A DNA stretch of 64,000 nt from Pseudonocardiales bacterium (GTDB taxonomy: Bacteria > Actinomycetota > Actinomycetes > Mycobacteriales > Pseudonocardiaceae). Shown piece by piece: positions 34,546 to 44,039 of the stretch; position 1 is the stretch's first letter; every line of letters begins with the position of its first letter. A model generated the notes under the pieces. It made no database searches. It had not been told where the DNA came from and worked only from the letters and a program-made list of their open reading frames with translations. The stretch covers positions 124,001 to 188,000 of the forward strand of contig JAFAPC010000134.1 in NCBI GenBank assembly GCA_019247305.1. Direction: 5' to 3'. The translations under genes were made by a program, and so were the position numbers.

Positions 34546-35502
34546 GTGCGAATCCGGCCGGGACGGCACGGTTCCCGTCCCCGCACCAAGCGCCGCCCCG
34601 AACACGCCGACGCCACCGGCGCCATGGTGGTGGCGGTGGACCGCGGCCGGTGGACCTGCGCGCCTGAGGGCGACCCGACCGTCCGGGTAACCGCGATGCG
34701 GGCCCGCGAGCTCGGGCGCACCCCAGTGGTGGTGGGCGACCGAGTCGGGCTGGTCGGCCAGGTCAGCGGCGCCCCGGATGGGCTGGCCCGGATCGTGCGG
34801 GTCGAGGAGCGCTCTAGCGTGCTGCGCCGCACCGCCGACGACAGCGACCCCTATGAGCGGATCGTGGTGGCTAACGCCGAGCAGCTGCTCATCGTGGCTT
34901 CGCTGGCCGACCCACCACCGCGCACCGGACTGATCGACCGGTGCCTGGTGGCCGGGTACGCCGGGGGCCTGGAACCGGTGCTCTGCCTGACCAAGCGGGA
35001 TCTCGCCACGCCGGAGAACGTGCTGGAACGCTACGCCGCGCTGGAACTTCCGGTGCTGCTCACCTCCCCGGAGCTCGGGATGGACGCGGTGGCAGCACGG
35101 CTGGCGGGACGGGTCTCGGTCCTGGTCGGGCATTCCGGAGTGGGCAAGTCGACGCTGGTGAACCGACTGGTGCCCGACGCGTTCCGCGCCACCGGAGCGG
35201 TCAGCGCGGTGGGCAAGGGCCGGCACATCTCCAGCTCCGCCGTGGCGCTGCCGCTCCCGGGCGGCGGGTGGGTGGTGGACACTCCGGGGATCCGCTCCTT
35301 CGGGTTGGCGCACGTGAGGGCCGACGACGTCGTCCGCGCCTTCGGTGACCTGGCTGAGGTGATCGAGGACTGCCCCCGGGGCTGCACCCACCTCGGCCCG
35401 CCCGCTGACCCGGAATGCGCGCTGGACTCACTTGACGGCGCCCCGCACCGCCGGGCCATGTCCGTCCGACGCTTGCTCACCGCCCTCGCCGAGTCCGGAT
35501 GA
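34546..35502 (+). CDS. rsgA: Ribosome small-subunit-dependent GTPase RsgA
   Basis: RsgA is a circularly permuted GTPase that helps late 30S ribosome maturation. The OB-fold N-terminus is followed by permuted G motifs: LTKRD (G4) near residue 147, GHSGVGKST (G1) near 192, and DTPGIRSFG (G3) near 244. The zinc-binding tail is CPRGCTH...CAL. The first ATG/GTG is the GTG at 34546, but family-typical residues (DRLDESDV) are encoded just upstream. Translation may thus begin earlier, perhaps at a CTG (34492) that overlaps the aroA stop. The start is uncertain; the gene is not. Confidence 0.95.
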   Translation: MRIRPGRHGSRPRTKRRPEHADATGAMVVAVDRGRWTCAPEGDPTVRVTAMRARELGRTPVVVGDRVGLVGQVSGAPDGLARIVRVEERSSVLRRTADDSDPYERIVVANAEQLLIVASLADPPPRTGLIDRCLVAGYAGGLEPVLCLTKRDLATPENVLERYAALELPVLLTSPELGMDAVAARLAGRVSVLVGHSGVGKSTLVNRLVPDAFRATGAVSAVGKGRHISSSAVALPLPGGGWVVDTPGIRSFGLAHVRADDVVRAFGDLAEVIEDCPRGCTHLGPPADPECALDSLDGAPHRRAMSVRRLLTALAESG

Positions 35503-35559
35503 TCGACGCCGTCGTCGGCACCGCTGCGCTGTCGCCGAGTTCGACGACAGAGCTGTCAA

Positions 35560-35780
35560 GGAGACCGACCAAAACCGTGGGAGATCAACTTTTTACTACT
35601 GCTTCCGCAGCCGTAGTCCGCTCGTGCACAGTGAAGCGGTGTAACTGGGCGGCCTGCTGTCATCCGGTCAGCCGCAGGCCTTCGAGAGTGCGGTCCGTGC
35701 ACGGATGGTCCGCACCTGGCGGTGCCGGAGAATCACCGGGCGCTCGAACGGTTGATCTCCTACGGTTTTGGTCGGTCTCC
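35560..35780. mobile_element. MITE-like element with 30 bp terminal inverted repeats
   Basis: The 30 bases at 35560-35589 (starting GGAGACCGACC) recur inverted at 35751-35780 with one mismatch. They bound a 221 bp unit with no gene of its own. The right end abuts a decayed IS6-family transposase frame, which appears to be interrupted at this point. The left end lies 57 bp after rsgA. This looks like a non-autonomous miniature transposable element. No clear target-site duplication was seen. Confidence 0.75.
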
Positions 35781-35935
35781 ACGAACCAGCGGTCACCGGA
35801 GATGTGCCGGCAGGGCCGGGCGGCGTCGATGAGCAGTGGGGTGAACCGCTGCACCCACAGGTAGATCGTGACGTGGTCAACGGTGATGCCGCGTTCGGCG
35901 AGCAACTCCTCGACATCGCGGTAGGTATAGCCCGT
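35781..35935 (-). pseudogene. Remnant of an IS6-family transposase
   Basis: Reading on the minus strand, YRDVEELLAERGITVDHVTIY is followed by LWVQRFTPLLIDAARP and RHISGDRWFVE. This is the N-terminal helix-turn-helix and the beginning of the DDE domain of IS6-type transposases. The frame breaks before this segment: the preceding WYLRYG motif lies in another frame. It also ends abruptly at 35781, where the MITE-like inverted repeat begins. The catalytic residues beyond are missing, so it is inactive. Confidence 0.75.
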
Positions 35936-36200
35936 AACGCAGGTACCACCGTACCGCCACCATGATCACACCGGCGGGAACCGGAACCCTACGAAGCCAG
36001 ACCTGGGCGCGGGCACACGAGCTGAGCGACGGCGCAGCGGCCCACCCTGCCCGCGCCCATCATCCGTCAACGCATCAGACCCGCTGTGACATCCTAGCGC
36101 CCGGTGGCGAAGTTGAGCAGGCGCTACGATCGTGCTACCGGCCAGGCTACCTGGCCGCTCGCGTCCGTCCATCTCGCCAGGCGTCAGTATGGTCGCAAGC

Positions 36201-36290
36201 ATGGACAGAATCGCCATTATCGGCTGCGGCGGTTCCGACAAGACCGTCCTGGCACGTCACCTCCGTGACGGCTCGGCCTGGACGTCAGCG
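36201..36290 (+). pseudogene. 5' remnant of a P-loop nucleoside-kinase-like gene
   Basis: An ATG at 36201 encodes MDRIAIIGCGGSDKTVLARHL, the N-terminus of adenylate kinase/topology-modulation-type P-loop proteins. The Walker A Gly before Lys-Thr is replaced by Asp, and the similarity stops after ~22 residues. The rest of the sequence to 36575 has no continuation in any frame that I recognise. It is best read as a truncated and decayed gene at the edge of the defence island. Confidence 0.5.
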
Positions 36291-36575
36291 CAGCCTCCGC
36301 GCACCAGCTCGGTGGCCAGCCGTTCGTGTCCCTGGCGCAGCCGCTCGTTCTCCACCTCCTGCACCGCCACCGCAAGGACTCGCTCGCTGCTTCCGTTGCG
36401 AGCTCGCCCATGCTGACGGCGAGCGCCCCCGGCGCCGCCGGACCCGGTAGGCGACGCCGACCTTACCCGAGACGGCACGACACGAGCGTACGAGTAGGCG
36501 ATCGGCCAACGACGGTGACGCCGGATATAGGCTCTGCATTCACAGCTGCGAATCGGCTCATTCGAGGGGGCGACG

Positions 36576-39500
36576 GTGAGTGACCGGGTCATCGACAACC
36601 CGATCATCAACTCGCCGTACGAGTGCCCTAGCCGTCATTTCGCGTTCGACCGCGAGGGCATCACCAACCGCATCGTCGATGGCCGCCGACCCTCCAGCTT
36701 CTTCATCCCGGTGCCCCGTCCACGCAAACGCGGACAGCAGTTGGAGCTGCAGGTTTTCACCGCGGATGACATCGAGCAGAACGAGCAGGTCAACTACGTC
36801 CGCGAGCGCGTTGACGCGTGGCGCAAGGCAGGCTGGCCCAACGTCACTCCGGTGACCCGCAGGCTGCTGGAGTACTGGGCCGACCCGGAACGCGACAACA
36901 AGATCCTCTTCTGCCAGCGAGAGGCGGCGGAAACGGCGATCTTCCTTGCCGAGAGCGCTACCAAGTGGCACGGCAGCTGGATCAACAATGACCTGGACCG
37001 GCACAACGCCGAACACAACAACGGAATGCCGCGGATTGGCCTGAAAATGGCTACGGGAACTGGCAAGACGATCGTGATGGCAATGTTGATCGCTTGGCAG
37101 ACGATCAACAAGGTGCACGCGCCATACGACCGGACGTTTGCCAAGCGGTTTCTCGTGGTGACGCCGGGGCTTACAATCCGGGACCGCCTGCGCGTGCTGC
37201 TGCCCGAAGACCCGGGCAACTATTACCGCGAGCGCGATCTTGTGCCGGCCGAGTTCACCGATTCCCTCGGTCAGGTGAAGATCGTCATCACCAACTTCCA
37301 CGCGTTCCAGCTCCGGGAGACCAGGTTCGGCCGCAGCACAACCGGCAATACCAAGGCGCTCGTCGCGCCGGCACGCTCGGATCCGTTCCAGGAGACCCCC
37401 GCCCAGATGGTCAGCCGGGTGCTACGTTAGCTTGGCGGCTCTTCCGAGATCGTCGTATTCAACGACGAGGCGCACCACTGCTACCGGGGACGGGCCGCTG
37501 AGCCCGAGGCCGACACGGTCGAGAGTCTGCGCGGTGACGAACGCAGGGAGGCGGCGGAGCGCGCGGAGGAGGCCCGCGTCTGGTTTACCGGGCTGGAGGC
37601 AGTCCGCGCCAAGGTCGGCATCAAGAGGGTGTACGACCTGTCTGCCACGCCGTTCTTCCTGGCCGGCTCCGGCTATCGGGAGGGCACGCTGTTCCCCTGG
37701 GTGGTTAGCGATTTCTCGCTGATCGACGCGATTGAGGCAGGCATCGTCAAGATCCCCCGGGTGCCGGTGGACGACGACCGGGTCGCTAACCGCGTCACGT
37801 ACCTCAACCTGTGGCAGGAGGTACGCGACGGCCTTCCCAAGGGCGGCCGCCGATCCAACGAGCAGTTCACTGCAACCGACCTGCCCGGCGTGCTGACCGG
37901 GGCGCTGCACAGTCTCTACGGGTCGTACGAGAAGGCATTTCAGGAGCGGGAGACGTCGGAGGCGTCCGCGCACGGACAGCCGCCGCCGGTGTTCATCGTC
38001 GTATGCAGCAACACCACGATCTCCAAGGCGGTGTACGACTGGATCGGTGGCTGGGACCGCGAGCAAGCCGGCCACACCGTGCCGGTTGCCGGCCAACTGC
38101 CACTGTTCAGCAACGTTGCGGACGGCCGTTGGCTCCACCGGCCCAGGACCATCCTTGTCGATGCGGCGGAGTTCGAGTCTGGCAGTCTGTCGCCGGAGTT
38201 CCGCCGCGCCGCGACGCAGGAGATCGCCGAGTTCAAGCAGGAGTATGCGGAGCGCTTTCCTGGCCGTACCGCCGAGGACCTCGGCGATGTGGACCTGCTG
38301 CGTGAGGTGATGAACACCGTCGGCAAGCCAGGCAAGCTGGGCGAGCCAGTGCGCTGCGTGGTCAGCGTGTCCATGCTGACCGAGGGCTGGGATGCCAACA
38401 CCGTCACCCACATTCTCGGTGTGCGCGCCTTCGGCACCCAGCTCCTGTGCGAGCAGGTGGTGGGGCGCGGCCTGCGCCGCCGCTCGTACGTCGCCGACGA
38501 GAACGGCATGTTCACCCCCGAGTACGCGGACGTCTACGGCGTTCCCTTCCAGTTCATCCCAACAGTGGCTGCCACCCGCGAACTGCCCATGAAGCCGATC
38601 CGGCACGTGCGGGCGGAGCCGGACCGGGACAGTAAGAAGTTGGAGATCACGTTTCCCCGGGTCGTGGGCTACCACGTAGAGATGCCCGACGCTCCGCTGA
38701 TCGCGGACTTCTCTGACCCTGGCGTGCGGATGTCGCTGTCGAAGGCGGATCTACCGACCGAGACTACGATGGCCGGCCACACGGGTGAGGCGGCGGTCCA
38801 CGACCTCGCGCGGCTCAAGAAGACCCGCGGCCAGCACGTGGCGTACCACCTCGCCAGCCTGGTGCTGGAGCGCCGGCTGCGCACCGGGGAGGGTGATGTC
38901 CGGCCGTGGTACTTCCCCCAGCTGTTGGACATAGCGCGGGACTGGCTGCGCCGGTGCGTCGATATCCGCGATGACCAGGCCATTGGCCTGATCCTGCTAC
39001 GCGAGGCCGAGGCGGTCGAGAAGGTCTGGCAGTCGATCAGCTGGCAGGGTGGCGCGCGCGAGCGCTGGGTGCTGCCGGTGTTGCGGTCCGTCGACCCGAT
39101 CGGCACAACGGCCAGCGTGGACTTTCGCACGACCCGCGAGGTGTACGTGACGCGCAAGGACCGCTGCCAGGTCAATCTCGTGACGCTGGACGGCAGGGAC
39201 GGCAACGCATGGGAGCGATCGGTGGCGCAGTCGATCGAGTCCCTTCCTAACGACCAGGTCGCCGCCTACGTGCGCAACGACCACCTCGACTTCTTCATCC
39301 CGTACGAACATGCCGGCCGGAGCCGACGGTTCTACCCCGACTTCCTGGTGAAGCTGGCCGACCCAGGCGACAAGATCACCCGAACCTTGATCGTCGAGGT
39401 ATCCGGCGGCCGCAAGTCGCAGATCGAGGCGGCGCAGAAAGCCTGGGCCATCCGCAACCTGTGGGTACCGGCGGTCAACAACAGCGGCAAACACGGCCGA

Positions 39501-39632
39501 TGGAGCTTCTGCGAGCTGCGCGACCCCACCACCGCCAAGCGCGACCTACGACCCGCGATTGACGCGCTGCTCGAGCTGCGTGGCCTGTCGGCGCTCACCG
39601 ACACCGCAAGAGCCGACGAGGAGGACGCCTGA
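36576..39632 (+). pseudogene. Type III-like restriction subunit (helicase-nuclease) interrupted by an in-frame TAG
   Basis: The frame from the GTG at 36576 (GAGGGGG upstream) to 39632 would encode ~1018 residues but has one TAG at 37428-37430. Before it lies motif I, MATGTGKTIVMAM, near residue 160. After it, in the same frame, come FNDEAHHCYR (motif II, DEAH), DLSATPFF (motif III), SMLTEGWDANTVTHI, QVVGRGLRR (motif VI), and a C-terminal nuclease-like segment RFYPDFLVKL...LIVEVSGG. Everything except the stop is intact, so this is a very recent nonsense mutation, a read-through site or a sequencing error. The downstream part could restart at the GTG at 37629 but would lack ATP binding. Order res-then-mod is inverted relative to EcoP1-type systems. 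Confidence 0.88.
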
Positions 39633-42331
39633 TGCCCCCTAGGAGCAGAGAAGCCTCCGGCACCACTGGGCCGGTACAGGCGATCACGCATCCGAGCGAC
39701 CGGCGGCTCAACATTCCCACCGCCGACGGACACGACCTCGTCTCGTCTGACGCCGCCCGGATCGAACGGTGCGTCAAGGAGCGCGATCCGAGCCTCGATC
39801 CACAGCTCGTCTGGATAGGCAAGGAGACGCAGGACGCCGAGGATCTGGTGGTGGAGGCGCCGCCCATCTACATCCAGGAGAAAATCGCCCCACGCACTCT
39901 GGTGGAGGAGCTACGCAGGGCCAGCGTACGAGCGCGGCTGAAGCAGGACGAGCAGCTGGGCCTCTTCGCCGACGACTACGCTGACTTCGACGGCCTGGAC
40001 GAGTGGCAGTCGGTGGAGTACTACCAGCACGAGGCGAACTGGTCCAACCGCATGATCCTCGGCGACTCGCTGCGCGTGATGGCGGCGCTGGCGGAGAAGG
40101 AACGGCTGCGCGGCAAGGTCCAGATGATCTACATAGATCCGCCGTACGGGATCAAGTTCGGCTCGAACTGGCAAATGTCAGCGCGTAAGCGGGACGTGAA
40201 GGACGGCAACCTCGCGGACGTAACCCGCGACGTGGAGCAGATCAAGGCCTTCCGTGACACCTGGGAACTCGGCATCAACTCCTATCTGGCGTACCTTCGG
40301 GACCGACTTGTCATCGCACGCGACTTGCTCACCGATTCGGGCAGCATCTTCGTCCAGATCGGCGACGAAAACGTCCACCGCGTGCGGTGCCTACTCGACG
40401 AAGTCTTCGGCGCCGAAAACTACTGTCGTCTCATCGTTTTCCGGAAGACGACAACACAGGAAGGCGACCTCCTTCCTGATACAAATGACTACATCCTCTG
40501 GTACGCAAAGGAACTCTCGAAGGTTCGACACAAATACAAGAAACTATACCATCCACGAGAGGGCTTCAACTGGGTAAACTACGACTTCGTTCACCTACCG
40601 AAAGGAACGTACAGGAGGTTAACGGCCGCAGAGAAGGCCGACCCGGAAACACTCCCGACAGATGCGGCAGTCTATCGAAGGTCGCCGTTGACCAGCAGCC
40701 GACCTCCAGGCTCCTTTCCAGTCAATCACCAAGGAAAAGTCTACCTTCCCGGACGCAACTACTGGAAGACCGGCGAGTTGGGTATGACACGTCTGGCCGC
40801 CGCCGACCGACTGGAAGCCTACGGAACCACGCTCTCATACCGGAGATACGCAAATGAATTTCCGTACTACCCAATATCGAATTCCTGGACCGATACTGCA
40901 AGCGGCGGCTACGGCGCCAGAAGCATCTACGTCGTGCAGACGAATACCAAGGTTGTGGAGCGGTGCATGTTGATGTGCACCGATCCTGGGGACCTTGTGC
41001 TTGATCCGACCTGCGGCTCCGGGACCACCGCGTACGTCGCGGAGCAGTGGGGGCGGCGGTGGATCACCATCGACACTTCTCGCGTCGCCATCACTCTCGC
41101 CCGGCAGCGGCTGATCGGTGCCAAGTACCCGGCCTACCTGCTCGCCGACTCCGTCGAGGGTCGCGCCAAGGAGCGGGAGCTGTCCGGTGTCGAGCCGCCG
41201 CCCACCAAGCCCGGCAACGACATCCGCAAGGGCTTCGTCTACGAGCGGGTCCCGCACGTCACCCTCAAATCCATCGCGAACAATCCCGACATCAAGGAGG
41301 GCATGAGCCGCAAGGAAATCGAGGCTGCCATCGCCCGGCACGCCGACACCGAGCTGCTCTACGACCAGCCCTACGAGGACAAGAAGCGGATCCGGGTCGC
41401 CGGCCGCTTTACCGTTGAGAGCCTATCCCCGCACCGCTCTGCTACCTTCGCCGTCGGGCAAGAGCAGCCGGGCACCGCCGACGCGGACGGCTACCTGAAG
41501 ACCATCCTGGACAACCTTGGCAGGGCCGGCGTGCAGAACGGCTGGCGCGAGGAGCGCCTGAAGTTCGCCTCGCTAACGCCGTACGCCGGAAAGCTCATCC
41601 ATGCGGATGGTGCCCGCCGTAACGGCGGCAACGGCACCCCGGCGCGGATCGCGGTGAGCGTCGGCCCGCAGTACGGCACGGTGGACGCTGAATGGATCAA
41701 GGACGCGGCTCGCGAGGCGCTCAAGGGTGTGGGCTTCGACCTACTGCTGGTCTGCGCGTTCAGCTTCGACGCGCATGCCGGCGCGGCGGCCAGCGAATTC
41801 GCCCCTGACGGCGACGACTTCGCCACCGTCGCCGCCCAGCGGCAGCTCGGCCGGCTGCCCATCCTTCTCCTCCGAATGAACGCCGATCTGGCGATGGGCG
41901 ACACGCTGCTCAAAAAGACTGGCACGGCGAACCTGTTCACCGTCTTCGGCGAGCCGGAGGTGGCCATCGACCCGGCGCCGGACGGGCTAGTAGTCGAAAT
42001 TCGTGGCATGGACGTTTACAACCCGACTACTGGCGAGCTGCGCCCCGACAATGGCACCGACGACATCGCCCTCTGGATGATCGACACGGACTATGCCGAG
42101 GAGGAGTTCTTCGTCCGGCACGTCTATTTCGCCGGGTCAGCGGGCAAACCGGATGCGCTGGACCCGTACGTCCGGCTACGCAAGGCGCTCCGCGCACAGA
42201 TCGACGAGACGGCGTGGAACAGCCTGTACGGCACCCAGTCGCGCCCGTTCCCGCGCCCTGAGTCGGGGAAGATCGCGGTCAAGGTGATCAACCACTACGG
42301 CGACGAGGTGTTGAAGGTCTACGACGTCTGA
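39632..42331 (+). CDS. Type III-like adenine-specific DNA methyltransferase (Mod)
   Basis: The 899-residue protein is a beta-class N6-adenine methyltransferase. The catalytic motif MIYIDPPYGIKF (DPPY ~169-172) precedes the AdoMet-binding motif VLDPTCGSGTTAYVAEQWGR (~457-470). The region between them should hold the target-recognition domain. By my count 40441-40560 has 57 G/C of 120, well below its flanks, which suggests recombination of this specificity region. A long C-terminal region (~500-899) is larger than in classical Mod proteins. The ATG overlaps the res stop (TGATG). Its 3' end overlaps the convergent caspase gene by 13 bp. Confidence 0.93.
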   Translation: MPPRSREASGTTGPVQAITHPSDRRLNIPTADGHDLVSSDAARIERCVKERDPSLDPQLVWIGKETQDAEDLVVEAPPIYIQEKIAPRTLVEELRRASVRARLKQDEQLGLFADDYADFDGLDEWQSVEYYQHEANWSNRMILGDSLRVMAALAEKERLRGKVQMIYIDPPYGIKFGSNWQMSARKRDVKDGNLADVTRDVEQIKAFRDTWELGINSYLAYLRDRLVIARDLLTDSGSIFVQIGDENVHRVRCLLDEVFGAENYCRLIVFRKTTTQEGDLLPDTNDYILWYAKELSKVRHKYKKLYHPREGFNWVNYDFVHLPKGTYRRLTAAEKADPETLPTDAAVYRRSPLTSSRPPGSFPVNHQGKVYLPGRNYWKTGELGMTRLAAADRLEAYGTTLSYRRYANEFPYYPISNSWTDTASGGYGARSIYVVQTNTKVVERCMLMCTDPGDLVLDPTCGSGTTAYVAEQWGRRWITIDTSRVAITLARQRLIGAKYPAYLLADSVEGRAKERELSGVEPPPTKPGNDIRKGFVYERVPHVTLKSIANNPDIKEGMSRKEIEAAIARHADTELLYDQPYEDKKRIRVAGRFTVESLSPHRSATFAVGQEQPGTADADGYLKTILDNLGRAGVQNGWREERLKFASLTPYAGKLIHADGARRNGGNGTPARIAVSVGPQYGTVDAEWIKDAAREALKGVGFDLLLVCAFSFDAHAGAAASEFAPDGDDFATVAAQRQLGRLPILLLRMNADLAMGDTLLKKTGTANLFTVFGEPEVAIDPAPDGLVVEIRGMDVYNPTTGELRPDNGTDDIALWMIDTDYAEEEFFVRHVYFAGSAGKPDALDPYVRLRKALRAQIDETAWNSLYGTQSRPFPRPESGKIAVKVINHYGDEVLKVYDV

Positions 42332-43479
42332 AGTGGGTGGTATCCATACTCTGCCAGGCGGTCCCGGGCAACGGTGAGTTCTTCGTCGGTAAACAGGTCT
42401 GCAAACCGACCCTGCAGAACGACGGCTTCCACAGATAGATCAAGCCGGCCCTTCTCCCACAAAGCGCTGAACCCGCTGGACACGGACCCGGCATGAAGCA
42501 GCCTACGGGCGGCTTCCAATCCGCCCACCTCCTCGACCAACCGCAGGAAGTAGCTTGCGTTGTATCCTGTTTCCTTCTTGGCCTTTCGGTAGACGTCCAG
42601 CATGGCGGTGTGAAACTCGGCAGCAACTTTCGCGTCGGCCTCCCGGACAGTCCGAGGAATCGGTAGGGACGTTCGCTCAATTCGTCGTTCAGGCAGGGCG
42701 CTTTGCTCGCCGATCAGCGATGTCTCTGCGCCGTAGGCGACGTTGCGGGCCAATGCGACACGATCGGCCAGGCCGGTTCCGAGATGCTGTGGTCGTGGCA
42801 TGCCGCGCGCCAGCAGCGCCCGGGTCAGCGTGGGATAGATGTCGACGAGTGACAGCAGAGGGCCACCGCCCCGTATGCCTTGGCGCAGGACCTCCAGCAA
42901 CTCCCCTGTGAATGCTGTGAAACGTTCGCCGACGGGTGCCACGGCGGAGGAGTGCGCGGGCGCCGAGGCGAGGGTATAGGTGCCGCGGATGTCCAACTCC
43001 GCGATGACTGCCGAGGGTGCCGCAGAGAGTGCTTCGGCGGCATGTCCGGAGAAACAGCAGTCCAGGATCAAAATGCGGTTGTCGGCCGCGCTATCGGCTA
43101 GAGCCGACCGCAGCCACTCCATCGGCACGCCCCCGTAGCACACGCGAAGGGGGTCGGACTTGGTGCTTGCCACGGCAAGGTACAGAACACCCCGCTGGTT
43201 GAGTATTCCGTGCCCGGCGTAGTACAGCACCAGGGTGTCCGTAGCCTCGCTCACAACCGCGTCGATCGCATATCCGACCTCCTGTGGCGTCGCCGGGTCG
43301 GCCAGCAGTCGGCACCCGGCCCGATCGAGGATGCCGATGTCGGAGTCGGTGAGTACGTCGGCCAGCGCCCGCGCGTTGTTGGCCACGGCAGGCAGGTCGT
43401 GGAGGCCCGCCATGGTGAAGCGGGATGCGCCAATGAGCAGTGCCCGCGAGGCATTTCGGTCCGGCAACCTGACGGTCAC
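42319..43479 (-). CDS. Caspase-like peptidase, EACC1-associated type
   Basis: Residues ~10-240 form a C14 caspase-type domain. LLIGASRF is the first strand, catalytic His90 lies in LYYAGHGIL, and catalytic Cys142 in ILILDCCFSGHA. The remainder gives substrate-pocket segments (YTLASAPAHSSAVA). Residues ~280-380 form a separate helical module (FHTAMLDVYRKAKKETGYNASYF... through GFSALWEKGRLDLSVEAVVL). The GTG start overlaps the EACC1 stop (GTGA), with GAGGAGG upstream. Prokaryotic caspases in such pairs are predicted to act as immune or suicide effectors. Activity here is inferred. Confidence 0.9.
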   Translation of the reverse strand: MTVRLPDRNASRALLIGASRFTMAGLHDLPAVANNARALADVLTDSDIGILDRAGCRLLADPATPQEVGYAIDAVVSEATDTLVLYYAGHGILNQRGVLYLAVASTKSDPLRVCYGGVPMEWLRSALADSAADNRILILDCCFSGHAAEALSAAPSAVIAELDIRGTYTLASAPAHSSAVAPVGERFTAFTGELLEVLRQGIRGGGPLLSLVDIYPTLTRALLARGMPRPQHLGTGLADRVALARNVAYGAETSLIGEQSALPERRIERTSLPIPRTVREADAKVAAEFHTAMLDVYRKAKKETGYNASYFLRLVEEVGGLEAARRLLHAGSVSSGFSALWEKGRLDLSVEAVVLQGRFADLFTDEELTVARDRLAEYGYHPLQTS

Positions 43480-43841
43480 CGAGCCTCCTCGCCGGCGTCC
43501 AGCACACCGCGGAGCAGCAGCTCCGTCGCGGCTGGGTTGCCGGCGTCGACCTCCACCTTGCGGACGGTCTCGCCGGACTCGCCCGTAACGAACTCCACGC
43601 TGATCCGGGCACGCCGCGTCTGCAACCAGGTCGCCAGCGAGCCGGCCAGGACGGTCGCAGCGCCACCGCTGCCGAGCGCCACGGAGAGCATCTCCACGAC
43701 ACCGCCCGTCTCGTGCGGGCCAGGTTGACGCAACTTCGTCCTGATCCTTCCGCGGAGCTCGTCGGCGCGCTGAAGCCAGTCGAAAAGCGAGTACAACTCG
43801 CCCGGCCTGCCGTCGACCAGGGAAACGTTAATCACCGCCAT
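43476..43841 (-). CDS. Effector-associated constant component EACC1
   Basis: The 121-residue protein matches what I know as EACC1, a small component encoded beside varied effectors (caspases, trypsin-like proteases and others) in predicted bacterial conflict systems. The family feature is GGVVEMLSVALGSGGAATVLAGSLATWLQTRR, a hydrophobic or membrane-inserting helix at about residues 47-72. An N-terminal strand-helix region (VSLVDGRPGELYSLFDWLQ) precedes it and a variable acidic strand region follows. The ATG at 43841 has GGAG eight bases upstream. It is coupled to the caspase gene by a four-base overlap and probably recruits or senses for it. Confidence 0.88.
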   Translation of the reverse strand: MAVINVSLVDGRPGELYSLFDWLQRADELRGRIRTKLRQPGPHETGGVVEMLSVALGSGGAATVLAGSLATWLQTRRARISVEFVTGESGETVRKVEVDAGNPAATELLLRGVLDAGEEAR

Positions 43842-44039
43842 GGATTTATCTCCGTCGTCGTCGGTGACCGCTAGCGGCCGCAACGCTCCAGTAGCGACAG
43901 TGCGTGGCCGTCAGCATATAGCTGGTGGTCCCGACCACCGTCCCCGCCAGCCCCGTCGATCCGTTCGGACTCCGGGTGCAGCGTGCTCAGCAGGGATGCT
44001 GACGATCTTCTCGAAGCGCCCGCCTGACCCTAGTTGGCC

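Noticed and set aside
36257-36610. Minus-strand coiled-coil-like frame (AVQEVENERLRQGHERLATEL)
   Set aside because: It could be an IS3-type orfA trace, but it lacks a helix-turn-helix, a partner orfB and a start signal, so I could not support it.
37629-39632. Independent gene starting at the GTG at 37629
   Set aside because: It is in the same frame as the upstream restriction segment and begins in the middle of the helicase domain (motif III), so it is the continuation of one gene after the amber codon.
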